Assembly (NCBI RefSeq): GCF_024599795.1
Contig: NZ_CP102246.1
Span: forward strand, 4,402,001 to 4,466,000
Length of the DNA: 64,000 nt
Direction: 5' to 3'
Origin: Enterobacter cloacae complex sp. R_G8
GTDB lineage: Bacteria; Pseudomonadota; Gammaproteobacteria; Enterobacterales; Enterobacteriaceae
The first letter of the stretch is position 1. Every line of letters begins with the position of its first letter. A program made the position numbers and the translations under genes. Below the pieces are notes generated by a model that worked only from the letters and a program-made list of their open reading frames with translations, was not told where the DNA came from and searched no databases. Of the stretch, positions 39,414 to 48,583 are shown in pieces.

Positions 39414-40760
39414 CTAGGCCATCTGCTGATTTTCCGCTTCCGCATTACGCTGCGCTTCTTCCGCTTCCTGCTCCAGCAGCTGCTTCTCGTACACTTTGAA
39501 GAACGGGAAGTAGATGATGGCGGAGACACACGCAAGTACCACCACCAGAATGGCCGCACGGAAATCCCAGCCCAGGGCCCATGCTGCGCCCACAGGCGCC
39601 GGTGCCGTCCACGGCACAACAGAGATCACGCGACTAATCAGATCAAACTTCATTGCCGCCCAGGCCAGCACAGCGTTAACCATTGGCGCCAGCAGGAACG
39701 GAATAAAGAACACCGGGTTCATAACAATCGGCGTACCAAAAATGACAGGTTCGTTAATGTTAAAGATGCTTGGCACCACGCTCAGACGCCCGATTGAGCG
39801 CAGATGCGCTGAACGACTGCGCAGGTAGCAGAACACCAGTCCCATTGTCGCGCCCGATCCCCCAATCACGATAAAGAACGTCCAGAACGCCTCCATAAAG
39901 ATATGTGGCAGAGGCTGGCTTGCCGCCAGCGCAGTCTGGTTAGCCCCGAGATTGGTCAGCCAGAACATCTGCAGCATTCCGGAAACAATTGCCGCTCCGT
40001 GGATCCCCGCAAACCACAGCAAATGGCCGATCAACACCGCCAGCAGGATCGCAGGCAGAGAGTCTGCGGCAGAAACCAGCGGTTTGAAGAGAGACATAAT
40101 GGCCTGGGGGATCAGCATGCCAAACTGAGACTGAATCAACAAACTCAGCGGATAAAGCGTCAGCACGACCACCAGCACCGGGATCAGTAGGTCAAAGGAG
40201 TTTTTGATCATCGGTGGTACCTGGTCGGGCAGACGGATACCAATATTGTGTGCTTTCAGGAAACGCATCATCTCGACGCAATAGATTGCCACCAGAATCG
40301 CGGTGAAGATCCCCGTACCGCCCAGACTGTCTACGGGCAGCGCGCCTTTGGTTTTCGGCGCAGCCACCAGCAGAAACGCCATCAGCGACAGCATGGCGCA
40401 CATGAACGGGTCTAACTGATGTGATTTCACATAGTGTTTGCCAAGGTTATAGGCAATAGCCGCACAAATATAAATGGACATAATGCCCATCGTCATATCG
40501 AACGGGGTCAGGATTTGGCCTTCAAATTGCTTTGCCATATCCAGCCAGGCCTGCGCGAAGCCCCAGGTAGTGTCTGGCGAAAACGGTGGGTAAGCAAAGA
40601 CCAACAAAAATGAACCGACAATCATGAATGGCATTGCGGAGATAAACCCGTCACGGATAGCCATGACATGACGCTGGGAAGAGATCCGCCCGGCAATAGG
40701 ACTAACGTAATTTTCAACGAAACGAAATATCAGATTAAACGCAGCATGGTTGGCAGACAT
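39414..40760 (-). CDS. Orphan PTS EIIC permease, cellobiose/lactose family
   Basis: A 448-residue membrane protein of the Lac/Cel-type PTS EIIC family: about ten hydrophobic segments, the FNINEPVIFGTPIVMNP signature near residue 335, and a charged, glutamate-rich C-terminal tail. EIIC alone needs EIIA and EIIB to phosphorylate sugar, and none is encoded nearby; nor is a glycosidase. It probably borrows these from another system, or is not a transporter in the usual sense. RBS CAGGAGAT. Promoter overlapped by a strong inverted repeat. Not in K-12 at this place. Confidence 0.88.
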   Translation of the reverse strand: MSANHAAFNLIFRFVENYVSPIAGRISSQRHVMAIRDGFISAMPFMIVGSFLLVFAYPPFSPDTTWGFAQAWLDMAKQFEGQILTPFDMTMGIMSIYICAAIAYNLGKHYVKSHQLDPFMCAMLSLMAFLLVAAPKTKGALPVDSLGGTGIFTAILVAIYCVEMMRFLKAHNIGIRLPDQVPPMIKNSFDLLIPVLVVVLTLYPLSLLIQSQFGMLIPQAIMSLFKPLVSAADSLPAILLAVLIGHLLWFAGIHGAAIVSGMLQMFWLTNLGANQTALAASQPLPHIFMEAFWTFFIVIGGSGATMGLVFCYLRSRSAHLRSIGRLSVVPSIFNINEPVIFGTPIVMNPVFFIPFLLAPMVNAVLAWAAMKFDLISRVISVVPWTAPAPVGAAWALGWDFRAAILVVVLACVSAIIYFPFFKVYEKQLLEQEAEEAQRNAEAENQQMA

Positions 40761-40773
40761 AGCAGATCTCCTG

Positions 40774-40881
40774 TCAGACGTTCGGTACGGGCGCTTTCAC
40801 ACCACACGTTGTTCCATAAATCAGCTTCACAACCTTGCTGGCTCGTGTACCAGCGGTACTGCTCAGACGGAATGGTTTCAT
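40774..40881 (-). CDS. Possible leader peptide upstream of the PTS gene
   Basis: A 35-codon frame (starts MKPFRLSSTAGTRASK) beginning ATG 40881 with AAGAG eight bases before it, and ending 13 bp before the EIIC start. It is positioned like a leader or small upstream gene. It is basic and has no known relative that I recognise. It may be chance; the call rests only on start context and placement. Confidence 0.3.
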   Translation of the reverse strand: MKPFRLSSTAGTRASKVVKLIYGTTCGVKAPVPNV

Positions 40882-40923
40882 AATGTGCTCTTATTATTGG
40901 ATACAGGGGACGTTACGCCTTCA

Positions 40924-40970
40924 GTATTAATCTCTCAATGACGCTCTGCAACCGGTTACTGTAACCGGTT
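40924..40970 (-). promoter_or_regulatory. PTS gene promoter with overlapping operator
   Basis: On the reverse strand TTGCAG (40946–40951) and TAATAC (40924–40929) are 16 bp apart, a good sigma-70 promoter. A perfect inverted repeat AACCGGTTAC-T-GTAACCGGTT (40950–40970) overlaps the −35. It can also be read as two tandem LacI-type AACCGGTT cores 13 bp apart. A LacI/GalR-family repressor is the likely ligand, encoded elsewhere. Confidence 0.75.
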
Positions 40971-41088
40971 TCTGTGAATGTGAAGGCGATCCAGAAATCG
41001 GCCATGAGGGATATTTGTTACTTAAGAGATATTTACAGCCTATAAATTCTTGTGACAGATTACGCAGGATATTAGTCAGGAGGAAACA

Positions 41089-41547
41089 ATGAGTTTGCAG
41101 TCTGTACAGCAGTTTTTTGCCGACAACGCTCCGGATATAGAAGTCATAGAACTGGGTGAGAGTACCGCGACCGTTGCGCTGGCTGCTGCCGCTCATCGCG
41201 TTGAGCCGGGACAAATCGCCAAGACGCTATCGCTGAAAGTTAAAAATGAAGTGATCCTGGTGGTAGCTAAAGGCGATGCGCGTCTGGATAACAAAAAACT
41301 GAAAGATACCTTTGGTGCGAAAGCGCGCATGCTCAGTAGTGATGAAGTGGTAACCATCACGGGTCATCCCGTTGGAGGAGTATGCCCGTTCGGGCTGGAA
41401 AACCCACTCTCTGTGTACTGCGATGTTTCATTAAAACAGTACGCTGAAGTACTACCCGCTGCGGGCGCAATTCACAGTGCCGTACGTATTTCACCAGACC
41501 GGATGGCAGAGCTGACATCCGCAAAGTGGGTCGATGTGTGCATTTGA
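41089..41547 (+). CDS. YbaK/ProX-type aminoacyl-tRNA deacylase
   Basis: A 152-residue single-domain protein of the YbaK/EbsC/ProXp family, which hydrolyses mischarged aminoacyl-tRNA in trans. The conserved GQIAKTLSLKVKNE and the late GHPVGGVCPFGL motif with its glycine-rich pocket are present. ATG 41089 follows a strong AGGAGGAAACA. Substrate specificity (Cys-, Ala- or other-tRNA) cannot be read. It is divergent from the PTS gene and convergent with bglJ; accessory relative to K-12. Confidence 0.88.
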   Translation: MSLQSVQQFFADNAPDIEVIELGESTATVALAAAAHRVEPGQIAKTLSLKVKNEVILVVAKGDARLDNKKLKDTFGAKARMLSSDEVVTITGHPVGGVCPFGLENPLSVYCDVSLKQYAEVLPAAGAIHSAVRISPDRMAELTSAKWVDVCI

Positions 41548-41589
41548 TTGATGTGCCAGTGTCTATCTGGCGCATCATTCAATTCCTGA

Positions 41590-42276
41590 TTATAAAAATG
41601 CCGGCGAGCCTGACACCGCATAGCGCATGTCTCTTGCCGGAAGGTGAGTAAGAATATCCGCCGCATCCAGTAGCCCTACGTCAGAATTCACTCCCAATTT
41701 AACCATCGCATTAAACTTATGTGCCCGGATAGTCTTAATATTGCGTTCCAGTTGTGCCGCAATTTCAGGGATGGAAAATCCGAAAGACATATAACGTAAT
41801 ATTGCTCGCTCTGTTGGGCTTAACATTCTGTTTTGATTCACATACCAGTGGTTCAACATATTGTCATTGATATGATGCGTTTCACTCAATAACACCACCA
41901 GCTCCTCCTGCAGGTGGCTAAGCGGTACCGATTTACTAATAATGCCGTGCAGACGAGAAGGCGACAAATGGCTGATCAACCGCGCTTCCACATCATCAGA
42001 TGCCAGCACAATGCGCTGGATATTACCGTGCGTGAACGCGAGATCACGCAGGGATGCCAGACAGTTACGACGCTCCTCACGCGCGTCAGAGAGTGAATAG
42101 ATCACCGAGAAAAAAGAGACGCCGGGAAGCGCCTGTTTAAAGCTTTCGAATTGGCTGAAGAGGTGCAGTTGATACTGGCTGAGCATGGGCATAGCAAAAA
42201 GATGCTGCAGCCCAACGGCACTCATTGTGCAATTTTCGATGACAGCGATATGTCGTGTGGTGTCGGTTTTTTCCAT
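41590..42276 (-). CDS. bglJ: LuxR-type regulator BglJ
   Basis: A 228-residue LuxR-family protein aligned with E. coli BglJ ([20 protein letters not shown] at the start; [20 protein letters not shown] in the helix-turn-helix region). In E. coli BglJ pairs with RcsB to switch on bgl and other loci. The start lies within the end of yjjQ (55-bp overlap), so the two are one operon. The receiver-like N-terminal half lacks an obvious phosphorylation Asp pattern. Confidence 0.88.
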   Translation of the reverse strand: MEKTDTTRHIAVIENCTMSAVGLQHLFAMPMLSQYQLHLFSQFESFKQALPGVSFFSVIYSLSDAREERRNCLASLRDLAFTHGNIQRIVLASDDVEARLISHLSPSRLHGIISKSVPLSHLQEELVVLLSETHHINDNMLNHWYVNQNRMLSPTERAILRYMSFGFSIPEIAAQLERNIKTIRAHKFNAMVKLGVNSDVGLLDAADILTHLPARDMRYAVSGSPAFL

Positions 42277-42956
42277 TCCTCGTACTCTCCATAGGCTGAT
42301 AGTAAACTCAGCTCTCTCATTCCCTGTGCACTGTTAATCCAGGCGTACATATCGGCATTGCTACGCAGCGACAATCGTCGCATCGCGCTGTTTTTCTGCG
42401 CGCTGATCGTTTTGTTGCTCTTCTTAAGCAAAGTCGCAATCTGATTAATGCCCCAGCCCTTGCCTAACAGACGCAGCACTTTGCGTTCGGAGTGGGTGAG
42501 CGCCACAAATGGCTCGTCGTCTTCAGCAGCAACCACTTCAGGAGACAATAACGTCTGGCTTATCCGCTCCGCCCGCTCGCTCCCTGCACGAATAGCATTA
42601 ATCACGCCTTCAATCGGTTCCATTTCAGAAAGCAGCGTACTTTCCGGCCGCATAAGCAGTTCCACTGCGACGGGATAAAGGGGACGAGAGACCAGAAAAA
42701 TCCAGTGAATATCCCGATATTGATTCAGTAAGCTGTAATACCCTTCAAGCGTCCCCCGGGGTTTCCTGTATTCGCCTGAAATATCGGCAATAATGACGTC
42801 GGCCCGGCGAAGCTGGAGCAGCGTTAACTCCTGCAACGAGCGGCAATATGTCAATTCAAATTCAGGGAAATGGTTTGACATAACGCTGCCTAGCCCGCTT
42901 TGCATCACGGGTACCCTGCTAATTACTACGCCATGCTTACCATTCAATGACAACAT
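42222..42956 (-). CDS. yjjQ: LuxR-type regulator YjjQ
   Basis: A 244-residue homologue of E. coli YjjQ, which represses flagellar and other surface genes. Start ATG 42956 ([19 protein letters not shown]) is chosen for its GGAGGG; upstream in-frame ATGs exist. The C-terminal LuxR HTH ([19 protein letters not shown], then [18 protein letters not shown]) is well kept. It forms an operon with bglJ and has a long AT-rich upstream region, as expected of an H-NS-silenced locus. Confidence 0.88.
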   Translation of the reverse strand: MLSLNGKHGVVISRVPVMQSGLGSVMSNHFPEFELTYCRSLQELTLLQLRRADVIIADISGEYRKPRGTLEGYYSLLNQYRDIHWIFLVSRPLYPVAVELLMRPESTLLSEMEPIEGVINAIRAGSERAERISQTLLSPEVVAAEDDEPFVALTHSERKVLRLLGKGWGINQIATLLKKSNKTISAQKNSAMRRLSLRSNADMYAWINSAQGMRELSLLSAYGEYEEWKKPTPHDISLSSKIAQ

Positions 42957-43368
42957 AGACCCTCCGTGTCCATTTTTCATTTGATGAGTAACGTTTACAC
43001 GCATCAAGATTTACGTATTTTCGTCCCTGAGTGTAAGACTGATTAATACAAGCAGAAGATGAGATATGTTCTTAGGTTAAGAAATGCCTAAAACAACGGT
43101 AATATCTCACAAAGCACAATTAAATTTAATTGCAAAGACATTAAAAGAACGAAAATATAAAATAAGAATAACTTAATATAAATACTTTATATTTTAGAAT
43201 ATTTAAATTCATCGCATTTATATATTATCGCATCCGCTTTCGCGAACCGGACGTGAACTGTTTGCAAGAATCTTGATCTAACCCAGAGCAAGGGATACCG
43301 CACTTTGTGCTAAAAGTAAGCATTGAGGGCCAACAGGCAAGCGATTCATCAACTCTTCGGGACACTAC
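42957..43368. promoter_or_regulatory. AT-rich yjjQ/yjjP divergent region
   Basis: A 412-bp gap whose central part (about 43060–43220) is very AT-rich with A and T tracts. No coding frame is convincing. In E. coli the yjjQ-bglJ promoter is silenced by H-NS, and this region has the composition for that; H-NS binding is inferred. Confidence 0.55.
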
Positions 43369-44609
<1,241 letters not shown>

Positions 44610-44676
44610 TGTTTGTGTTATTTCGCTGCCATGGGGATAATCTCTCTATTCCGTTTAGTGACGATAAGGAAAGGAT

Positions 44677-45318
44677 GTGGCAAACCCTGGCAGCGAACTC
44701 CCGGAGCAGCATGAAGAATCCAGCCTGAAGGAGAAAATTTTCCAGAGCGCTATCGCGCTTTTTGCCGAATATGGGTTGAACGGTGCCCGCATGGAGCAAA
44801 TCGCAGAGAAAGCAGGCACCACTAAACGGATGGTGGTTTACCACTTTAAGAACAAAGAAAATCTTTATCTTCTCGTACTGGAGTACGTTTACACCCAGAT
44901 ACGAAACAGTGAAAAAGCGCTCAGCCTGGCCGCCATGCCGCCGGTAGAAGCGCTGGTTCATCTGGTTGAAGCCACCTTTGACTACCACGCAGACCATCCG
45001 GATTACATTCGTATTATCTGCATGGAAAACATGCAGCGTGGTCGCTTCATGCAGCAATCCAGCTACCTGCGCCAGGTCAACCGCAGCGCGCTCGACCTGA
45101 TCGAAGATATCCTGCATCGTGGAAAGGAAAAGCAGCTGTTCAACCAGACGGTTGAAGCCCGCGATCTCCACCGCCTGATCAGCAGCTTCAGCTTCCACTA
45201 CGTCGCCAACAGCTACACCTTTACGTTGCTGTTTGAAGAGGGGGCGGACGAAATGGCTCAGCGCCAGCACTACCGGAAAATGGCCGTTCAGGTGGCACTT
45301 CGTTATACGTGCCCATAA
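44677..45318 (+). CDS. TetR family transcriptional regulator
   Basis: A 213-residue TetR-type repressor: HTH in about residues 17–63 (IALFAEYGLNGARMEQIAEK, then GTTKRMVVYHFKNKENLY) followed by a helical ligand domain. GTG start at 44677 after AAGGAAAGG. No target is evident: the nearest genes are ohrR-ohr downstream and yjjB upstream. It is accessory relative to K-12, where yjjB is followed by dnaT. Ligand unknown. Confidence 0.87.
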   Translation: MANPGSELPEQHEESSLKEKIFQSAIALFAEYGLNGARMEQIAEKAGTTKRMVVYHFKNKENLYLLVLEYVYTQIRNSEKALSLAAMPPVEALVHLVEATFDYHADHPDYIRIICMENMQRGRFMQQSSYLRQVNRSALDLIEDILHRGKEKQLFNQTVEARDLHRLISSFSFHYVANSYTFTLLFEEGADEMAQRQHYRKMAVQVALRYTCP

Positions 45319-45330
45319 AATTGCTTGCAA

Positions 45331-45350
45331 TTATATCGCGCACTATCTAT
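45331..45350. promoter_or_regulatory. Candidate OhrR operator upstream of ohrR
   Basis: TTATATCGCGCACTATCTAT resembles the stretch TATATATCGCACGCTATTTA upstream of ohr. The shared ATATCGC-N3-CTAT core upstream of both genes suggests a common OhrR site. Confidence 0.5.
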
Positions 45351-45359
45351 ATTCATTCC

Positions 45360-45812
45360 ATGAACGCAAAAACGAACGACACCACCAACGCGCTTCTGCT
45401 GGATAACCAGCTCTGTTTTGCCCTCTATTCGGCAAACCTGGCGCTTAACAAGCTGTACCGGCAACTGCTGGCACCGCTGAACCTGACCTACCCGCAATAC
45501 CTGGTAATGCTGGTACTGTGGGAGCAGGATGACATTACGGTGTCGGACATTGGCGAGCGGCTGTTCCTTGACTCTGCCACCCTGACGCCGCTGCTGAAGC
45601 GTCTGGAAAGCGCCGGGCTGATCAACCGTCAGCGTTCGCGTAAAGATGAACGTCAGGTCGCCGTTACGCTGAGCGACGCAGGGCGTGAGCTGCAGCAGCA
45701 GGCATCCGGGATCCCCCACGCGGTGGGATGCGCAGCACAATGTGATACTGACACGATGCTGGCACTTAAGCAGCAGCTTGAACTTTTACGACATCAGTTA
45801 CATCACGCGTAA
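45360..45812 (+). CDS. ohrR: MarR-type organic hydroperoxide sensor OhrR
   Basis: A 150-residue MarR-family repressor from ATG 45360 ([20 protein letters not shown]). The redox-sensing cysteine of OhrR is expected near the N-terminus and is Cys19 here; the winged helix contains [20 protein letters not shown]. Oxidation by organic peroxides releases DNA. Extra cysteines occur at the C-terminus (GCAAQC). It precedes its usual target ohr by 84 bp on the same strand. Confidence 0.92.
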   Translation: MNAKTNDTTNALLLDNQLCFALYSANLALNKLYRQLLAPLNLTYPQYLVMLVLWEQDDITVSDIGERLFLDSATLTPLLKRLESAGLINRQRSRKDERQVAVTLSDAGRELQQQASGIPHAVGCAAQCDTDTMLALKQQLELLRHQLHHA

Positions 45813-45840
45813 GGCTATACTTTACGCGTATTTATTTACC

Positions 45841-45860
45841 TATATATATCGCACGCTATT
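45841..45860. promoter_or_regulatory. Candidate OhrR operator upstream of ohr
   Basis: TATATATATCGCACGCTATT lies 37–56 bp before the ohr start, over its likely promoter, and shares a core with the sequence before ohrR. Confidence 0.5.
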
Positions 45861-45896
45861 TAATAGCACACATAAACGTAAGATGAGGAACCTGCC

Positions 45897-46325
45897 ATGT
45901 CTTTAGAAAAAGTTGTCTACACTGCCAAAGCAAAAGCAACCGGGGGCCGTGACGGCCGTGCAACCTCTTCCGATGGCGTCCTGGACGTCAAACTGGGTGT
46001 GCCAAAAGAGATGGGCGGCATGGGGGGTGAAGTGACCAACCCTGAACAGCTGTTTGCTGCCGGCTACTCCGCCTGCTTCCTGGGCGCAATGAAGTTTGTG
46101 GCTGCGCGCGACAAATTTACGCTGCCAAAAGAGGCCTATATTGAAGGTGAAGTCGGGATTGGCCCACTGCCAACCGGTTTTGGTATTGAAGCTAAACTGA
46201 ACATCCACGTTGAAGGTATGGATCCTGCAGAAGCCAAAAAACTGGTCGATGCGGCGCACATTGTTTGTCCATACTCTAACGCGACCCGCGGTAACATCGA
46301 CGTGACCCTGAATATCATCGCGTGA
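45897..46325 (+). CDS. ohr: Organic hydroperoxide resistance protein Ohr
   Basis: A 142-residue OsmC/Ohr-family thiol peroxidase that reduces organic hydroperoxides. The two catalytic cysteines are Cys60 (GYSACFLGAM) and Cys124 (HIVCPYSNATRG), in the standard spacing. GATGAGGAACC precedes the ATG. It pairs with ohrR upstream; E. coli K-12 lacks this gene here. Two REP elements follow the stop. Confidence 0.96.
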   Translation: MSLEKVVYTAKAKATGGRDGRATSSDGVLDVKLGVPKEMGGMGGEVTNPEQLFAAGYSACFLGAMKFVAARDKFTLPKEAYIEGEVGIGPLPTGFGIEAKLNIHVEGMDPAEAKKLVDAAHIVCPYSNATRGNIDVTLNIIA

Positions 46326-46330
46326 TAAAT

Positions 46331-46394
46331 GCCTGATGGCGCTGCGCTTATCAGGCCTACGACTGTAGCCCCGGTAAGCGCAGCGCCACCGGGG
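46331..46394. repeat. Pair of head-to-head REP elements (BIME-like)
   Basis: GCCTGATGGCGCTGCGCTTA-TCAGGCCTAC at 46331–46360 faces GTAGCCCCGGTAAGCGCAGC-GCCACCGGGG at 46365–46394. Two REPs in opposite orientation form a BIME-type unit between ohr and dnaT. Confidence 0.85.
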
Positions 46395-46473
46395 AAATCC
46401 CCTCCATCCCCTCATCCTCTCTGTGCTACCATAAGCCCATATCACGCCCGTAGTAATCAGTTGAGAAAGCGTT

Positions 46474-47019
46474 ATGTCCTCCAGAATTCTGACCACCAGC
46501 ATTGCTGGTATTGATGCCTTTATGCGCGATCCCCGTGGTGTGTTGACGCACGCCGAAGGCGGCACGCTTGCGGTGTTGGCCGACAACGCCCCGGCGTTTT
46601 ACGCCCTCACACCAGAGCGTCTGGCACAGCTTCTGGAGATTGAAGCGCGGTTGTCGCGCCCGGCGAGCGATGTCACACTGGATAACCAGTTCTTTGAAGA
46701 GCCAGGTAACGCCCCCGTGACGGTTCCGATGGGAAAATTTGCCCTGTACGCGGGCTGGCACCCGGATGTTGATTTTCAGCGGCAGGCGGCGCTGTGGGGC
46801 ATTGCGCTCACGCAACCGGCAACCCCTGAAGAGCTTGCCGCCTTTATTGCCTGGTGGCAGGCAGAAGGTAAAGTCTTTACCCACATTCAGTGGCAGCAAA
46901 AGCTTGCCCGCCATCTGCAGATTAACCGCGCCAGCAATAACGGCCAGCCCAAACGCGATATCAACGCTTTTTCAGAACCGGATAAACAGATCCCTAATGG
47001 ATTCCGAGGTGCGAAATGA
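46474..47019 (+). CDS. dnaT: Primosomal protein DnaT
   Basis: Primosome protein that helps load DnaC-DnaB at PriA/PriB-bound forks during replication restart. The 181 residues are two more than E. coli, and the N-terminal third is the most divergent part. The C-terminal [20 protein letters not shown] and the [13 protein letters not shown] end are conserved. It overlaps dnaC as ATGA. Confidence 0.95.
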   Translation: MSSRILTTSIAGIDAFMRDPRGVLTHAEGGTLAVLADNAPAFYALTPERLAQLLEIEARLSRPASDVTLDNQFFEEPGNAPVTVPMGKFALYAGWHPDVDFQRQAALWGIALTQPATPEELAAFIAWWQAEGKVFTHIQWQQKLARHLQINRASNNGQPKRDINAFSEPDKQIPNGFRGAK

Positions 47020-47753
47020 AAAACGTCGGCGACCTGATGAAACGACTGCAAAAGATGATGCCAGCCAATGTGAAGCCCGCGTTCACTACGGGTGAAGAAC
47101 TTCTGGCGTGGCAAAAAGAACAGGGTGAGATCCGCGCCGCCGCCCTCGCCCGCGAAAACCGGGCGATGAAAATGCAGCGTACCTTTAACCGCTCCGGTAT
47201 TCGTCCCCTGCATCAGAACTGCTCGTTCGATAACTATAAAATTGAGACCAACGGGCAAATGAACGCCCTTGCCGCCGCGCGTCAGTATGTGGATGAATTC
47301 GACGGCAACATCGCCAGCTTTATCTTCAGCGGTAAGCCCGGCACCGGCAAAAATCACCTGGCCGCCGCCATCTGTAACGAACTGCTTCTGCGCGGGAAAT
47401 CGGTATTAATTATTACCGTGGCCGATATCATGTCTGCCATGAAAGACACCTTTAGCAACCGCGAAACCAGCGAAGAGCAGCTGCTTAACGATCTGAGCAA
47501 CGTTGACTTGCTGGTTATCGATGAAATTGGCGTTCAGACCGAATCCCGCTACGAAAAAGTGATCATTAATCAGATTGTCGATCGCCGCTCTTCTTCCAAA
47601 CGTCCCACCGGCATGCTAACCAACCACAATATCGACGAGATGACCCGCTTACTGGGCGAACGCGTGATGGATCGCATGAAGCTGGGCAACAGTCTGTACG
47701 TCATCTTTGACTGGGAAAGCTATCGCAGCCGCGTCACCGGTAAAGAGTATTAA
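47016..47753 (+). CDS. dnaC: DNA replication helicase loader DnaC
   Basis: AAA+ loader that delivers DnaB helicase to DNA. The 245 residues match E. coli. The Walker A loop is [16 protein letters not shown] and Walker B is DLLVIDEIG. The N-terminal DnaB-binding part precedes it. Coupled to dnaT by a four-base overlap. Confidence 0.98.
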   Translation: MKNVGDLMKRLQKMMPANVKPAFTTGEELLAWQKEQGEIRAAALARENRAMKMQRTFNRSGIRPLHQNCSFDNYKIETNGQMNALAAARQYVDEFDGNIASFIFSGKPGTGKNHLAAAICNELLLRGKSVLIITVADIMSAMKDTFSNRETSEEQLLNDLSNVDLLVIDEIGVQTESRYEKVIINQIVDRRSSSKRPTGMLTNHNIDEMTRLLGERVMDRMKLGNSLYVIFDWESYRSRVTGKEY

Positions 47754-47836
47754 GACAGTTCCAGGAATCGCCGGTGGCCCGGAGGTATATACTGGACCCC
47801 TTCCGGCCCAAAACGGACCTTTTTGAGAAAGCCATT

Positions 47837-48319
47837 ATGAAAAAACAGATTCTTTTCAGCACACTTTTAGGCGCCCTGCTGGTCACCGGCATGGCGCACG
47901 CCGCATCCTGGCAGGAGTCCCTCTCCAGCGCCGCCAGCGAACTCACCAAAGAGAGCGGCAGCACGCAGGGCGGGCTGTCAGCCTCTTCCCTCACCAGCCT
48001 GCTGGGCAACAGCTCCCAGAGCCTGAGCGCGGGCACCATGAACAACGCGGCGGGTATTCTGGAATACTGTGCGAAGCAAAAGCTGGCGTCCGTCACCGAT
48101 GCGCAAAACGTGAAAAACCAGGTGCTGGGTAAGCTGGGTCTGGATACCCAGGAGCAGAAAGCCGACACCAACTACATGGACGGCATTCAGGGTCTGCTGA
48201 ACGCGCAAAATGGCCAGCAGCTGAATCTGAGCACCCTGGGCAACTCATCTCTGGCGAAACAGGTGAAAACCAAAGCCTGCGATCTGGTGCTGAAACAGGG
48301 TGTTAATTTCATCTCCTGA
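47837..48319 (+). CDS. yjjA: DUF2501 periplasmic protein YjjA
   Basis: A 160-residue secreted protein with a signal peptide (cleavage near AHA|AS, residue 21) and a serine-rich, helical mature part with two cysteines (EYCAKQ and KACDLV). Start ATG 47837 (MKKQILFSTLLGALLVTG); the frame is open upstream but without a signal-peptide fit. Homologous to E. coli YjjA, function unknown. A perfect inverted repeat lies 23 bp after the stop. Confidence 0.9.
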   Translation: MKKQILFSTLLGALLVTGMAHAASWQESLSSAASELTKESGSTQGGLSASSLTSLLGNSSQSLSAGTMNNAAGILEYCAKQKLASVTDAQNVKNQVLGKLGLDTQEQKADTNYMDGIQGLLNAQNGQQLNLSTLGNSSLAKQVKTKACDLVLKQGVNFIS

Positions 48320-48341
48320 TCGGCCCCATTTCCTGCCACAA

Positions 48342-48380
48342 CACGCCGCGTTTAATACGTTAGTCTTGCAACGCGGCGTG
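48342..48380. other. Perfect inverted repeat downstream of yjjA
   Basis: CACGCCGCGTT, 17-base loop, AACGCGGCGTG: a perfect 11-bp stem with an unusually long loop and no T run. It could end yjjA transcripts or bind a protein. The remaining 200 bp up to opgB show only an AT-rich promoter stretch. Confidence 0.55.
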
Positions 48381-48583
48381 AAACCGGCATTTTCCCCTTC
48401 TGCCCTCGTCTCAGCATCCGTACAACAGGATGCGACCGCCTTCAAAAAAACGATTTTCTAAACCAATTCCTAACAACGGCACACTTTCGTGACACTAAAA
48501 TTGCAGCTTAGCGACATCGCCATTACATTGTATTACCCAAAAAATAATCAATTAGCCAGCGAAGCACCTGGCGTCATGAGGAT

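Noticed and set aside
40927..41214. 95-codon reverse frame across the PTS promoter and the start of the YbaK-like gene
   Set aside because: It runs through the operator and an established gene start; composition looks random.
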